From: Candidatus Methylomirabilota bacterium
Lineage (GTDB): Bacteria; Methylomirabilota; Methylomirabilia; Methylomirabilales; CSP1-5
Direction of reading: 5' to 3'
DNA: 22,224 bases
Assembly (NCBI GenBank): GCA_023249165.1
Contig: JAHFDE010000002.1
Span: 4,695-26,918, forward strand
Shown here piece by piece: positions 21,296-22,224 of the stretch (positions are counted from its first letter, which is position 1; each line of letters begins with the position of its first letter). A model generated the notes under the pieces. It was not told where the DNA came from and searched no databases. It worked only from the letters and a program-made list of their open reading frames with translations. The position numbers and the translations under genes were made by a program.

Positions 21296-22224
21296 ATGAC
21301 GCGACTACTTCTCTTCTCTGGCAACGCCAACCGGCAGTTGGCACAGGAGATCGCCGAGTATCTGGGTGTCTCCCCCGGTCTGGCCGAGGTGTCTCAGTTC
21401 TCTGATGGAGAGGTCTTCGTCCAGATCTCTGAGAATGTGCGGGGCGCCGATGTCTTTGTGATCCAGCCCACCTCCCCTCCCGTGAATCACCACCTGATGG
21501 AGCTGCTCATCATGATCGATGCCCTGCGCCGCGCCTCTGCGCACCGCATCACAGCCGTGATTCCCTACTACGGATACGCCAGGCAGGATCGCAAGGTCCA
21601 GCCCCGGGTCCCGATCTCGTCCAAGCTGGTGGCCGACCTCATCGCCGTGTCGGGGGCCAATCGGGTCCTCACCATGGATCTCCACGCGGGGCAGATCCAG
21701 GGTTTTTTCAACATCCCGGTGGATCACCTCTTTGCGGCCCCGGTGCTTCTCCGCTATTTCCAGGAGCGGGGCTGGCACGGGGTGGTGGTGGCTCCCGATG
21801 CCGGTGGCGTGGAGCGGGCGAGGGCCTTTGCGAAACGGATGGGGGCCCCACTGGCCTTTATCGACAAGCGGCGGGAGGGCCCCAATGAGGCCAAGGTGAT
21901 GCGCATTGTGGGAGAGGTGAAGGATCAGGATGTCATCATCGTGGACGATATCATCGATACGGCGGGAACCATCACGCAGGCCGTGACGGCCCTGCGGGAG
22001 GAGGGGGCCCGCCGGATCTTCGCGAGCTGCACCCACCCGGTCCTGTCGGGACCGGCCATTGAGCGCATCGAGAACTCGCCCATCGAAGAGGTGGTGGTGA
22101 CGAATACGATCCCCCTGGATGAGCGGCGCTCGTCCAAGAAGCTGACCGTCCTCTCGGTAGCCCCCCTGTTGGGCGAGGCCATCGACCGGATCCATCGGGA
22201 GACCTCGGTCAGCTCCCTCTTCGT
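21296..22224 (+). CDS. prs: ribose-phosphate pyrophosphokinase, cut at right edge
   Basis: Makes PRPP from ribose 5-phosphate and ATP, for purine, pyrimidine, histidine, tryptophan and NAD synthesis; cytosolic. 309 complete codons are present and the stop codon lies outside the window; the usual length is about 310-320 aa, so only a few residues are missing. Family signatures are FSGNANRQLA at the start, FSDGEVFVQI, YYGYARQDRK (ATP site), MDLHAGQIQGFF (ribose-phosphate and metal site), VAPDAGG, and the PRPP loop VIIVDDIIDTAGTI. The start ATG 21296 is backed by GAAGGAGGG at 21282-21290. The tRNA-Gln is 20 bases upstream, so both probably share a transcript that begins after the ispE terminator. 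Confidence 0.98.
   Translation, partial: MTRLLLFSGNANRQLAQEIAEYLGVSPGLAEVSQFSDGEVFVQISENVRGADVFVIQPTSPPVNHHLMELLIMIDALRRASAHRITAVIPYYGYARQDRKVQPRVPISSKLVADLIAVSGANRVLTMDLHAGQIQGFFNIPVDHLFAAPVLLRYFQERGWHGVVVAPDAGGVERARAFAKRMGAPLAFIDKRREGPNEAKVMRIVGEVKDQDVIIVDDIIDTAGTITQAVTALREEGARRIFASCTHPVLSGPAIERIENSPIEEVVVTNTIPLDERRSSKKLTVLSVAPLLGEAIDRIHRETSVSSLF

Noticed and set aside
21305..22195. 296-codon minus-strand frame opposite prs
   Set aside because: It is antisense to prs, whose motifs are unmistakable.

Overview
The window looks like ordinary chromosome from a high-GC, Gram-negative (diderm) bacterium. Diderm architecture is suggested by four predicted lipoproteins with clear lipoboxes, one of them LolB-like. 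The mix of GTP-dependent PEP carboxykinase, DUF3047 and DUF1844 proteins, tandem short signal peptidases and an ispE, tRNA-Gln, prs block would fit the NC10/Methylomirabilota-Rokubacteria neighbourhood. That placement is inference from gene content only. I see no phage, insertion sequence, CRISPR array or plasmid functions.

Left part (1-5200): a DUF3891 protein whose start codon is cut by the window edge, a possible 51-aa membrane peptide, a small secreted or membrane protein, a stand-alone Lrp/AsnC effector-type domain, GTP-dependent PEP carboxykinase (pckG), a membrane-anchored alpha/beta hydrolase preceded by a candidate small ORF and overlapping hairpins, and a four-helix membrane protein. 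Middle (5200-9400): two tandem type I signal peptidases (the first probably starting at TTG, the second with a G9 tract in its ribosome-binding region), an uncharacterised helical protein downstream of a two-tier stem-loop, a small conserved hypothetical, a REP-like palindrome, and a divergent pair of a pseudopilin-like lipoprotein and a DUF427 protein.

Accessory-like part (9400-14600): two adjacent DUF3047 genes, a lipoprotein with coiled coil and SH3 domain, a membrane GGDEF diguanylate cyclase read the other way, a decayed third DUF3047 copy almost identical in places to copy 2, and a DUF1844 gene. A RelE/ParE-type toxin with a Phd/YefM-type antitoxin follows, in reversed order, behind a promoter that predicts an almost leaderless toxin mRNA.

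Right part (14600-22224): on the minus strand leuB and yjbQ, separated by inverted arrays of heptanucleotide repeats. On the plus strand are engB (ysxC), a TPR lipoprotein overlapping a LolB-like lipoprotein by ATGA, ispE, a strong intrinsic terminator, tRNA-Gln(TTG) and prs running off the right edge. The TPR-LolB-like-ispE run is compact enough to be one transcript, and tRNA-Gln lies 20 bases before prs.

No complete new multigene system stands out. The best leads are the DUF3047 duplication with its remnant, the two-tier hairpin before the orphan helical gene, the reversed toxin-antitoxin pair, the diverged tandem signal peptidases, and the heptad-repeat and REP-like elements.
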